NCBI RefSeq assembly: GCF_000711895.1
Contig: NZ_JONO01000006.1
Coordinates: forward strand, 83,449-147,448
Length of the DNA stretch: 64,000 nt
Source: Photorhabdus australis DSM 17609
GTDB taxonomy: Bacteria > Pseudomonadota > Gammaproteobacteria > Enterobacterales > Enterobacteriaceae
Direction of reading: 5' to 3'
Shown: positions 37,726 through 45,837 of the stretch, one piece after another
Numbering within the stretch: position 1 is the stretch's first letter
Layout: every line of letters begins with the position of its first letter
Notes under the pieces: model-generated
Databases searched by the model: none
The model's input: only the letters and a program-made list of their open reading frames with translations
Told to the model about the DNA's origin: nothing
Position numbers and translations under genes: made by a program

Positions 37726-38980
37726 CGCACGGAAAGCCCCTTTGTCTCCCGATAGCTTGATTGCTTTTACGTTAGAGCAAATGAATGCACGACTGGCAGT
37801 TCAAGCTGAGGGTGATGAAAAAAAACAGTTGCGCAGTGGGTTGTTGTATCTGGGGAACGTGCATGATGCTATGCCCCGTCAGTTAATTCTGGATACCCGA
37901 TTGTCTCCGCTCGATAAGATGGCCTGGATAATGATACGGCTGTATGCACAACAAAATGCAGGGGCAGTTTTCCCTACCTATGATGAACTGCAATTGCAGC
38001 TGGCTTCTCCACACAGTGGTAAAGCCTCCCGTGAAACCGTCAGCCGGGTATTGTTGATGTTGCGAATAACCGGCTGGCTAAGTTTGTGCAAACGCGTCAG
38101 GGATGAAAAGGGGCGTGTGAGAGGAAACATCTACGCCCAGCATGATGAGCCTCTGACATTTCATGATGCTGAAGCACTCGATCCGAGTTGGCTGGATACG
38201 GTGGGTGAGGCATGTCGTCACAAGAATCGTGCCATTAGTCAGACTGCCTGGGCGGTATTGATGGAAATTAAAGATGACCCAATGATGCGCCATCGCCGTT
38301 CCCGCATTGCGTTACTGGAAAATCGGTTAGGTCAGGTACAAACGCCGCAGCAAATGGCGGCGCTACAGGCTGCATGTTTACCGGGTTCGGAAACCGAACT
38401 TAATCAAAAAGGTCGGAACAGACCAGGTTCGGGATCCGAATTCAGTACAGGAACAGGAGATGATAACCCGAATTCGGAAACCGAACTCAGTCTAAAATCA
38501 ACGAGTTACGACAGAGTTCGGCAACCGAACGGTTACGTACGTTATTTCACACACAGTGTGAATAAAAATACGTACGTAGCCCCATCGGATGGTGACAACC
38601 CGATTGTTGAGCATTTGTTGCCTGTAGCGTTACGAAATCAGCTCTCTGATGACGACATCAGAATGCTGACGGAACAACTCCAGGCATTACCGCTTGCTCA
38701 GCGGAATTTGGTGTTAGATAGCCTGCTTGCTCCATTGGAAAACGGTTCGTTAAAAAAACCAGTGGGTTACTTGTTGATACTGATGAAGCGTGCCAGGCTG
38801 GGGGAGTTGAGAAGCCCCGGTACAGCAAATCAGGGGGAAAACCCCGGCATGAAAAAGCCTGTGCCTGCCAGCGGTCAGAAAGACAGACCTTCTTTGCCAG
38901 ATGTACAAAGAAAGGCCAATCCTGCCGTAATGAAAAAAGTGATTGCTGAAATCCGGCAGAATTTTATGAAGAATAAATAA
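37709..38980 (+). CDS. ICE replication protein, STY4528 family
   Basis: A 423-residue protein of the pathogenicity-island replication family typified by STY4528. The N-terminal half has a winged-helix-type segment (LDTRLSPLDKMAWIMIRLYA, YDELQLQLASPHSGKASRET, VSRVLLMLRITGWLSLCKRV) like plasmid Rep initiators. The C-terminal part is a variable linker and a short helical domain. ATG 37709 (or 37694) overlaps the previous gene. The coding DNA for the linker, 38385-38577, contains a regular array of palindromes listed separately, which may be initiator binding sites. The replication role is inferred from the family name and position; no biochemical motif proves it. Confidence 0.82.
   Translation: MKSGNNARKAPLSPDSLIAFTLEQMNARLAVQAEGDEKKQLRSGLLYLGNVHDAMPRQLILDTRLSPLDKMAWIMIRLYAQQNAGAVFPTYDELQLQLASPHSGKASRETVSRVLLMLRITGWLSLCKRVRDEKGRVRGNIYAQHDEPLTFHDAEALDPSWLDTVGEACRHKNRAISQTAWAVLMEIKDDPMMRHRRSRIALLENRLGQVQTPQQMAALQAACLPGSETELNQKGRNRPGSGSEFSTGTGDDNPNSETELSLKSTSYDRVRQPNGYVRYFTHSVNKNTYVAPSDGDNPIVEHLLPVALRNQLSDDDIRMLTEQLQALPLAQRNLVLDSLLAPLENGSLKKPVGYLLILMKRARLGELRSPGTANQGENPGMKKPVPASGQKDRPSLPDVQRKANPAVMKKVIAEIRQNFMKNK
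38385..38577. repeat. Palindrome array inside the replication gene
   Basis: Four 15-base palindromes of the form RTTCGGnnnCCGAAY lie at 38385-38399, 38427-38441, 38472-38486 and 38516-38530. Their starts are 42, 45 and 44 bases apart, about four helical turns. A fifth, TTCACAC-ACA-GTGTGAA at 38546-38562, is flanked by two ACGTACGT octamers at 38535 and 38570. Equal helical phasing, and spacings that are not all multiples of three, argue for protein-binding sites rather than a by-product of protein repeats. Confidence 0.7.
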
Positions 38981-39368
38981 GCGGATACGATATCCACCAT
39001 ATCACTATGAATATGCCGTAACAGTCATGCAGTGAAGGAATCGCGATTTTTCAAATTATGATTCGGCCAATAAATATTAATAAATTTCAATGGGATACTT
39101 TTTTGTGTTGTTGAGCACTGTGCTGGGAATACTTTCCAATATTATCGGATTGTTTGACAAAACGACGGACACGGCAATAGTTCTTTATTCAGGTGGTGAT
39201 TAGAGTCTAATCATAGTTCGAAAAATATACAGTGATTAGAGTCTAATCATATGGCTATTAGATACCAATCATGTTTTTTGGGTGAGTAAAAAAGAGTTTT
39301 GAATTGTGGTCACAGCCTGATAACGCAACTATCTCAGCGATATCCTTATGTCACAGAGAGAATGTACC
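38981..39368. other. Intergenic regulatory region upstream of the PFL_4669-type gene
   Basis: About 390 AT-rich bases with no gene seen. A possible -35 TTGACA occurs near 39153, followed by an AT-rich -10-like stretch. The pair of palindromes at 39197-39249 lies downstream of it. It separates the parA-rep operon from the topB operon. Confidence 0.5.
39197..39249. promoter_or_regulatory. Twin 17-bp palindromic operators
   Basis: Two identical perfect palindromes TGATTAGA-G-TCTAATCA at 39197-39213 and 39233-39249, with 36 bases between starts. Identical sequence and spacing in an intergenic region indicate cooperative repressor or activator binding before the next operon. Confidence 0.75.
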
Positions 39369-40067
39369 ATGACTGAAACTAAAGAGGCACATGCTGTTCG
39401 CTCAGGCGCACTGCATTCCTCACTTACCATTGAGTTGCATACTCATTACGCTATCAGCCTGTGGAATGGTCGCCGGGATGAAAGCAGCAAAAAGAATAAA
39501 CCGGTGATTATTAGCATGCCGCGATTTTTCTCACTAGCAGGTCGGATCAGTCAGGATTCCCTGATAGATAATCCGTATGCCGATATGGCGATGTTGGCAC
39601 TGGAAACTAAGCTCGCTTCGGCTCATGACCAGATGCAGGCAGTGTTAGCGGAACTGGCGGCTACACTCTCGGGGGTACCTGCTCAGATCCATTTATCTGA
39701 GATTGCCTCTGTCGCCCCGCTCAATATTGGTGTCTACAGTCGCACTCCGTTGGGTTACCGCTGTGTCTGGCTATTAGTGGGTTATGATCAACTGGTGATG
39801 AAAGCCTTGCAGGCGCACCATTATGCGCTGATTTCCCGTCAACAGTGTGACGGGTTTTTAAAAAAAGGGGGGCACTGGGTACGCCAAATCTACGGTGCTG
39901 TCCAGCCGTACCGTAGTTTTGCTGTTACTCGTGACGATATCCTTTCCCAAACCCTTGTCGGCAGGGAAGCTATTACCCGTTTGGGGCTGCCGGATGAGGC
40001 GGTTATGCGGGGCGAAAAGCGTTCTATTTTTTCTCCTGCATTAAAAAGTACGGTAAAGCAGAAATAA
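39369..40067 (+). CDS. ICE protein, PFL_4669 family
   Basis: A 232-residue protein resembling the PFL_4669/TIGR03761 family of integrating conjugative elements (IELHTHYAISLWNGRRDESS, IISMPRFFSLAGRISQDSLI, YRCVWLLVGYDQLVMKALQA). It has no known motif; function is unknown but it always accompanies topB in this ICE class. ATG 39369 has an AGAGAGA ribosome site, while the in-frame ATG 39348 has none. It lies directly before topB (3-base gap) and behind the twin operators. Confidence 0.82.
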   Translation: MTETKEAHAVRSGALHSSLTIELHTHYAISLWNGRRDESSKKNKPVIISMPRFFSLAGRISQDSLIDNPYADMAMLALETKLASAHDQMQAVLAELAATLSGVPAQIHLSEIASVAPLNIGVYSRTPLGYRCVWLLVGYDQLVMKALQAHHYALISRQQCDGFLKKGGHWVRQIYGAVQPYRSFAVTRDDILSQTLVGREAITRLGLPDEAVMRGEKRSIFSPALKSTVKQK

Positions 40068-40070
40068 GCG

Positions 40071-42101
40071 ATGAAACTGTTTCTGTGTGAAAAACCGTCT
40101 CAGGGGCGGGATATTGCGGCGGTATTAGGTGCAACAAAGCGCGGGCAGGGATATTTAACGGGTCCGGGGGTGACAGTAACTTGGGCAATCGGACATTTAC
40201 TGGAAACTGCTAGCCCAGAAGTTTACGGGGAGCAATATGGCGCTCCCTGGCGGGCGTCAGTGTTGCCGATATTGCCGGCCTCCTGGCAAATGGTGGTCAA
40301 AAAGGAGACAGCTGACCAGTTTACTGTTATCTGTCGTCTGCTGAAACAGGCAGACGAGGTGGTGATTGCCACTGATGCTGACAGGGAGGGAGAAGTGATT
40401 GCCCGGGAGTTACTGGATTATTGCCAGTTTCAGGGAAAAATATCCCGTTTGTGGTTGTCTGCTCTGGATGAGGTGAGTATTCGTGCGGCGCTTGCTAATA
40501 TTTTGCCCGGTGAACAAACGGCATCATTGTATTTAGCGGGACTGGGACGAGCCAGAGCGGATTGGCTCATCGGCATGAATTTTACCCGACTCTATACCTT
40601 GAAAGCCCGTGAATGCGGATATAGTGACATTTTGTCTATTGGACGCGTTCAGACGCCCACTTTGGCACTGGTTGTCTTTCGAGATCAGGAGATTATCGCC
40701 TTTACGGCTAAACCTTATTGGCAGGTGGTGGCTAACCTTCAGCTTGACGGACGAATTTTCCGGGCGGATTGGGTACCCGCTGCGACCTATTGTGATGACG
40801 AAAAACGTTGTATTCATCAGAATGTGGCCCAGACAGTAGTTAAGTTATGCCAACAAGCTGGTACGGCTACGGTCCTGGAAATCAATACTAAACGGGAAAA
40901 GCATGCGGCTCCGCTGGCATTTGATTTAGGTGGCTTGCAGCAGATGTGTTCAAAAAAATGGGGTATGGGGGCTCAGCAAGTACTGAATATTGCTCAAAAC
41001 TTGTATGAGACGTATAAGGCTATCACTTATCCCCGTACAGATTGTGGCTATTTGCCTACGGTTATGCAGGCGGAAATCCCTCAAGTATTGGATGCTGTGG
41101 TTAAAAGTGATCCGGCTATGCGGATTGTGGTGGATAGTCTGGACAGGACATTGATTTCGCGTATCTGGAATGACAAAAAAATTACGGCACACCACGGTAT
41201 CATTCCAACAAAACAGCCCTGTGATATGAAGAAGATGACGGATGATGAGCGTAAAGTGTATCAGCTTATCCGTCAGCATTATTTGGTACAGTTCCTTCCT
41301 CTGCATGAAATGGATATAACTGAAGTGACTTTTGATATCGGTGGACAATTGTTTCGTACCCGGGGCAATGTAGTGATTGTTCCTGGCTGGAAAGTATTGT
41401 TTTCAGCGGGTAAAGGTGAATCGGCATCTATCGGGAAAGACGATTCTTTGGGAGAAAGTTTGCCGTCGATGGTCAAAGGCAGTCAATGTCAGGTTAATGA
41501 GGCTACTTTACGCATGTTGCAAACTCAGCCACCCGCTCACTTCACGGAGGGCACATTGATTGCAGCGATGAAAAATGCCGCTGCTTTTGTCAGTGACCCA
41601 CAACTTAAGAAGGTATTGAAGGACAATGCCGGGCTGGGAACGGAGGCTACTCGGGCAGGGGTACTGGATACGTTGTTTAAACGGGGTTATCTGACGAAAA
41701 AGGGCAAGTATATCCACGCTACGCAGATTGCCAGCGAGTTGATAGCCGCGTTGCCTACCGCGTTGACCAACCCTGGATTGACTGCATTGTGGGAACAGGC
41801 GTTGGATGATATTGCTCAGAGACAGGCGGAGTTGCCGGATTTTATGGCTCGTCAGATACAATGGACCCAATATTTAGTGGAGCAGGTTCAGGCGCAGAAA
41901 GTCGTGATCACGCCGCCGCCTTCATTGCCTTGTCCGGTGTGTGGAGGCGTGACGCGTCAACGCCAGGGAAAAAACGGTGTTTTCTGGGGGTGTATAAAAT
42001 ACCCGGAATGCAGTGGGGTAGTCAGCACCGTCGATGGAAAAAGAAAAACCAGATCTACCCGGCATAAGAACGTACCGAAAAAACCGGCAATGACAGGGTG
42101 A
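40071..42101 (+). CDS. topB: DNA topoisomerase III
   Basis: A 676-residue type IA topoisomerase. The TOPRIM domain has Glu7 in LFLCEKPSQGRD and the acidic motif ATDADREGE (~residues 101-109). The catalytic tyrosine sits in AITYPRTDCGYLP (~residue 319). The C-terminus carries one four-Cys zinc ribbon (CPVC ... GCIKYPEC). It should decatenate or relax replication intermediates of the ICE. Chromosomal TopB is of similar length (~650) but lacks this C4 ribbon arrangement. A structured gene-free region follows. Confidence 0.95.
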   Translation: MKLFLCEKPSQGRDIAAVLGATKRGQGYLTGPGVTVTWAIGHLLETASPEVYGEQYGAPWRASVLPILPASWQMVVKKETADQFTVICRLLKQADEVVIATDADREGEVIARELLDYCQFQGKISRLWLSALDEVSIRAALANILPGEQTASLYLAGLGRARADWLIGMNFTRLYTLKARECGYSDILSIGRVQTPTLALVVFRDQEIIAFTAKPYWQVVANLQLDGRIFRADWVPAATYCDDEKRCIHQNVAQTVVKLCQQAGTATVLEINTKREKHAAPLAFDLGGLQQMCSKKWGMGAQQVLNIAQNLYETYKAITYPRTDCGYLPTVMQAEIPQVLDAVVKSDPAMRIVVDSLDRTLISRIWNDKKITAHHGIIPTKQPCDMKKMTDDERKVYQLIRQHYLVQFLPLHEMDITEVTFDIGGQLFRTRGNVVIVPGWKVLFSAGKGESASIGKDDSLGESLPSMVKGSQCQVNEATLRMLQTQPPAHFTEGTLIAAMKNAAAFVSDPQLKKVLKDNAGLGTEATRAGVLDTLFKRGYLTKKGKYIHATQIASELIAALPTALTNPGLTALWEQALDDIAQRQAELPDFMARQIQWTQYLVEQVQAQKVVITPPPSLPCPVCGGVTRQRQGKNGVFWGCIKYPECSGVVSTVDGKRKTRSTRHKNVPKKPAMTG

Positions 42102-42339
42102 GCTGATTTTTTGTTGTGTACCTAAGCTGAGATCTGGAAAGGTAAACTGGCTTTGATACATTGCACCCCACGATTGCGGTTTGACAGGCAAGTCGTGCAT
42201 AGATTTTCTCTGTTGTCAGTCCGGTAAACGGCTTCCTTTGAAGGGTTGGTAAATAGCCGCGCTGGGATAGTTGAATGTCCCTGGAGTTTGTTGAGACTAC
42301 TTAGCTTCCATCTTGTACCACATGTCAGTGCAGATTTCT

Positions 42340-42367
42340 CGCCGTCCTTTGGGCGGCGCTATTTTTT
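42340..42367 (+). terminator. Rho-independent terminator after topB
   Basis: CGCCGTCC-TTT-GGGCGGCG (8 pairs, one G-U) followed by CTATTTTTT. It is a textbook terminator ~240 bases after the topB stop. Confidence 0.8.
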
Positions 42368-42588
42368 ACCGCTTCCCAAAAATCATTTTCCTCGTTGACA
42401 GTCTGGCTTCCTGATTCAAAAATGCGTGGGATAACTTGTTGTCTTCGGACAATCGCCAATATTTCCGTAGTCTGAGAGGAATGCCTTTGGGTGACTGCTC
42501 TTAATGTCAGAAAGGTCTGAGACTGACGCTTTCGTGTGACCTGTCATAAAGCCATTGTAGCCTGAGAGATGGTGCCTGCGGGCGGTAA

Positions 42589-42715
42589 ACCCGTTTATCC
42601 TTTGGAAACGGGTATCACTGATAACAGTGATGAAGGTGTATTTTTAACTTATCAGATAGCCGGTGTTTGACACTGGCTTCCCGACGGGAAACATCACTTC
42701 CCGTCGTGGTGATGT
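42589..42715 (+). promoter_or_regulatory. Structured leader/ssDNA region before the STY4534-type gene
   Basis: Four hairpins occur in 127 bases: ACCCGTTT/AAACGGGT (42589, 42606), ATCACTG-ATAA-CAGTGAT (42614-42631), GCCGGTGT-TTG-ACACTGGC (42659-42677) and CGACGGGAA-ACATCAC-TTCCCGTCG (42682-42706). The loop ACATCAC of the last is complementary to GTGATGT at 42709-42715, so a pseudoknot or switch is possible. TTCCCG-A-CGGGAA at 42678-42690 competes with it. The rest of the 42102-42757 gap shows no gene. A leader RNA, a STAXI-like motif between topoisomerase and ssb genes, or a single-strand origin are options. Confidence 0.6.
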
Positions 42716-42757
42716 GTTCTCCGTCGTTTCTTTTTTTCACTTCATGGAGAGAACATC

Positions 42758-43216
42758 ATGTCTGCAACTACCACTGAAAATAAATATTTCAACCTGAATA
42801 TCAATGGATTGGGGTATCTCAGCAATGTCCGCAAGGTGAATGGTCCGAATGGCAGTTTTTTCAGCGCGGTCATCAATGCATTGAGTGGACCAACAGAGAA
42901 TCCGTCTTACGTTCGCTTTGATGTCACGGTTGCCGGTAAGGAAAACAGTGACTTAATCAGCCGCTGTCAGAAAGCGGTTGATGAGGACAAAAAAGTCTTA
43001 CTGGGTTTCACATTAAGTCAGCCGTCTACCGGGATTTTTACGTTGAACAAGGGTGAGCATGCCGGTGAACAGCGTGTCAGTTTAAGAGCGCGGTTGATTA
43101 AAATTGACTGGATCAAAATCGGGCAGGAGATGGTTTATAAAGCTGAAAAACCTGAATCCGTGCCGCCTGTACAGAATAAGTCTTCGCAAAAGCATTATGC
43201 AGAGAATTCATTTTGA
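42758..43216 (+). CDS. ICE replication-associated protein, STY4534/DUF3577 family
   Basis: A 152-residue protein (YFNLNINGLGYLSNVRKVNG, SYVRFDVTVAGKENSDLISR, LGFTLSQPSTGIFTLNKGEH) matching the DUF3577/STY4534 family that sits beside ssb in SPI-7-like elements. The beta-rich composition suggests an OB-like fold, but no active site is visible. GGAGAG precedes ATG. It lies 73 bases upstream of ssb and is probably co-transcribed with it. Confidence 0.82.
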   Translation: MSATTTENKYFNLNINGLGYLSNVRKVNGPNGSFFSAVINALSGPTENPSYVRFDVTVAGKENSDLISRCQKAVDEDKKVLLGFTLSQPSTGIFTLNKGEHAGEQRVSLRARLIKIDWIKIGQEMVYKAEKPESVPPVQNKSSQKHYAENSF

Positions 43217-43289
43217 CTGCCCCTGAAGTCTCTCCGGAGTGCATTTTTTCGGGGAATTTTTTTCATCTACATTTTGAAAGGGAAGTTAC

Positions 43290-43760
43290 ATGGCTTCACG
43301 TGGCGTGAATAAAGTGATACTTATTGGACGATTGGGACAAGAACCAGAAGTGCGTTATCGGCCAGAGGGTGATGCAGTGGCGGTATTGTCACTGGCAACC
43401 TCGGAAACCTGGCGGGATAAACAAACCGGAGAGCAGAAAGAGCGTACCGAATGGCATCGGGTAGTCATTTTCGGCAAACTGGCTGAAATTGCTGGTGAAT
43501 ATCTGAGAAAAGGCAGCCAGGTGTATATTGAAGGTCAGTTGCGTACCCGTAAATGGTTTGACAAGACGAGTGGGCAAGATCGGTATAGCACGGAGGTGGT
43601 GATTAGTCAGCAAGGTACAATGCAGATGCTGGGTGGTCGCGGTCAAAGCGAACCTTCTCGTTCAAGTGACCGGGGACAACCACAACCTGTTTCGTCTTCT
43701 TCAGAACCGACTCGTAGAAATGAACCGCCAATCGATTTTGATGATTCGATCCCTTTTTAG
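43290..43760 (+). CDS. ssb: Single-stranded DNA-binding protein
   Basis: A 156-residue SSB. The OB fold (residues 1-~110) has [38 protein letters not shown] and [16 protein letters not shown] disordered Gln/Ser/Pro linker leads to the acidic tip DFDDSIPF, the protein-interaction peptide (chromosomal SSB ends DDDIPF). It protects single-stranded ICE DNA during transfer and replication. GGGAAG precedes the ATG. Confidence 0.95.
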   Translation: MASRGVNKVILIGRLGQEPEVRYRPEGDAVAVLSLATSETWRDKQTGEQKERTEWHRVVIFGKLAEIAGEYLRKGSQVYIEGQLRTRKWFDKTSGQDRYSTEVVISQQGTMQMLGGRGQSEPSRSSDRGQPQPVSSSSEPTRRNEPPIDFDDSIPF

Positions 43761-43830
43761 AGTTCACCTAAGAGTGAAAGTGTAAAGAAATTAAACCAAT
43801 GCCCTTATTTATAAGGGGCTCAGATTATTG

Positions 43831-43867
43831 ACAAAGTGCTGGTTTTTTATCCGGCACTTTGTTTTAA
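43831..43867 (+). terminator. Terminator downstream of ssb
   Basis: ACAAAGTGCTGG pairs with CCGGCACTTTGT (12 bp, one G-U) around a TTTTTTAT loop and is followed by TTTTAATT. It lies 71 bases after ssb, close to the left side of the dead insertion sequence, so it may belong to either. Confidence 0.7.
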
Positions 43868-43901
43868 TTAAGTTCCGTTCACCAAACGGAGCTTGCCGCT
43901 A

Positions 43902-45312
43902 TGTTAAGAACTTCCCTTCCCCAGACTTTCCCGCCAGAAACGCTCTCGCTTGATGAGCTGGTGCCCAAAAATCATCTGGTCCGTAAAATCGATGCCGCCA
44001 TTGATTTCGAATTTATTCGCGAATGAGTCGCGTCTTTGTATTGCCACAATAATGGCCAACCAGTCATCGATCTGGTCAGGCTGATTAAAATGATGTTACT
44101 CGGCTACTTACTTTGGGCTCCTCAGTGAACGCCGTTTGGTACAGGGAATTCAGGTGAATGTGGCTTACCGCTGGTTTCTGCGCTTCGGATTGACTGAGAA
44201 GGTTCCGGATGCTTCAACCCTGAGTCAGAATCGCCGCCGTTGTTTCAATCATACTGCCGTCTTCCAGCGGATTTTTAACCACATTGTCTAACAGGCGATG
44301 ACCAAAGGATTGGTCGGCGGGTGGGTACTCTATACTGACAGCACTCACCTGAAAGCCAGCGTCAATTCGCATAAATCCAGGAGCGAACAACGTGCTGTGC
44401 CCCCTGGTGCCTATTTTGACGCACTGGATAAAGCCGTCAATGAAGACCGGGCCGTGGCCGGAAAAAAGTCTGAAGCCAGCCCATAAGGAACGGCAGAGAA
44501 AGACGAAGGTCAGTCCCCCCGATCTGGAAAGCGGATTTATGCACCGGACCAACAAACCCAGGGGATTCTTTTATCTTGACCACCGTAGTGTGGATGGGTA
44601 AGTCGGCATCATCACCGATACCTACGCCACACCGGGCAATGTCCCACGGCAGCCAACCCTTTATTGAACGCTTGGCGCGTCAGCTCAAGCGATTCTCTTT
44701 AAATCCCCTCGCGGTCGGGCTGGATGCGAGCTATTTTACGGCCCCGATTTGTTACTTAACGGAACAGTTAGGCGTCATTCCGATAATCGGTTACCGCCGC
44801 CAGAATAAGGGGCCAAACGTCTTCCAGAAGAAGCATTTTACCTATGATAAGCCACAGGACTGTTATGTGTGTCCCTAGGGCGAAAAGTTGATTTATAAAA
44901 CGACCAGCAGGGAGGGATACCGGTATTATCAAGCTGCGACAGATATCTGCCAGTATTGCCCGAAACGTGCGTCCTGTACGTAGGCCAAAGGGGGCAAAAC
45001 GATCACCTGTCATGTCTGGGAGGACAGTAAGGAGCAGACTAGGAAAAACCGGCTAACGTCATGGGTAAAAAGACCTACCAACGGCGAAAGGAGATGATAG
45101 AACGCAGTTTTGCGGATGCGAAGCAGCATCATGGGTACCGTTATGCCCGTTTTCGGGGGGGGCTGAAAGTGAAAATACAGTGTCTTTTGGCGGCAACGGC
45201 TCAAAATATCAAGAAGATAGCATTGCTGGTCGCAATGCTATGTTGTTTTTATCTCTGGAGGACGCGCAGAGTCAATGCAGTAGGAGCCAAAATACCCTCT
45301 GCCGGGCGATAA
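43902..45312 (+). mobile_element. IS1182-type insertion sequence, dead transposase
   Basis: Conceptual translation across several frames gives an IS1182-family transposase: TLSLDELVPKNHLVRKIDAA, then LVRLIKMMLLGYL, NVAYRWFLRFGLTEKVPDAS, the DDE segment VLYTDSTHLKA, and the end RYARFRGGLKVKIQCLLAAT. There are stops at ~44026 and ~44288, frame changes near 44120, 44480 and 44620, and further stops near 44877 and 44982, so it is inactive. Exact terminal repeats were not resolved; hairpins at 43831 and 45363 flank the coding part. It sits at the border between the ICE core and the defence cargo. Confidence 0.85.
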
Positions 45313-45362
45313 AACCGGATAAATGAGGAAAATGGGTGGCATGATCCTTCATCATGAAAGAA

Positions 45363-45392
45363 ACAAACCTCGTGATTTTCAGCGAGGTTTGT
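45363..45392. terminator. Hairpin at the right side of the dead IS
   Basis: ACAAACCTCG-TGATTTTCAG-CGAGGTTTGT, a perfect 10-bp stem. The tail is GT-CAGCGG rather than a T-run, so termination is uncertain; it may mark the IS end. Confidence 0.5.
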
Positions 45393-45403
45393 CAGCGGTC
45401 TGA

Positions 45404-45425
45404 GAACTTTCACATGTGAAAGTTC
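45404..45425. promoter_or_regulatory. Perfect 22-bp palindrome
   Basis: The arms GAACTTTCACA and TGTGAAAGTTC abut without a spacer. The palindrome lies between the IS hairpin and the small gene before the OLD nuclease. It could be an operator or an insertion target. Confidence 0.6.
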
Positions 45426-45430
45426 GTGTG

Positions 45431-45730
45431 ATGGTCATGCCTAGGAGGAAAGTAAATGGGCGAACTTTGGAGCAGATCATAGCTTCTCAACTACCTGAAC
45501 TTGTAAAGTCAGCAAGTAGCAAGGTATCTCATCAGTTACTTCAAATTCAGCTTGCGGAGCTATCTTCCCGTTTAGGGTATGAAGAAGATACGGAAATTGA
45601 TGATGAAAATTCAAGTATCTTATTGAATTTAAATGGATTTGTAGAAGGGGTGGGCGGTAAGCTTCGACTTTTTGTGGACTTACCGGATGGTACGCACCAC
45701 GGGTTCAAGCTATGGATTCTAAGACTTTAA
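45431..45730 (+). CDS. Small hypothetical protein upstream of the OLD nuclease
   Basis: 99 residues: a helical N-terminal half (RTLEQIIASQLPELVKSASS, LLQIQLAELSSRLGYEEDTE) and a beta-rich end (GKLRLFVDLPDGTHHGFKLW). There are several in-frame starts (GTG 45416, ATG 45431, ATG 45437), none with a good ribosome site. It may be a genuine accessory gene of the defence pair or a 5'-truncated remnant cut by the IS. I do not recognise the family. Confidence 0.4.
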   Translation: MVMPRRKVNGRTLEQIIASQLPELVKSASSKVSHQLLQIQLAELSSRLGYEEDTEIDDENSSILLNLNGFVEGVGGKLRLFVDLPDGTHHGFKLWILRL

Positions 45731-45837
45731 GACATTTCAAATAAGCCTTACGTTAGGATGACTTAGGGCAATAAATAAAGTAATTTTAGTAATGATAAAT
45801 TGAAATCAAAAATAAAAATTAGCAAGGAGGGTTAGAG

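Noticed and set aside
38371..38580. Peptide repeats (SETEL-type) as the reason for the DNA palindromes
   Set aside because: Spacing is not always a multiple of three and one palindrome encodes an unrelated peptide (VRQPNG), so DNA-level selection is more likely; listed as a DNA array instead.
44576..45312. Separate small genes of ~80-100 codons
   Set aside because: They are out-of-frame pieces of one dead IS1182-type transposase.
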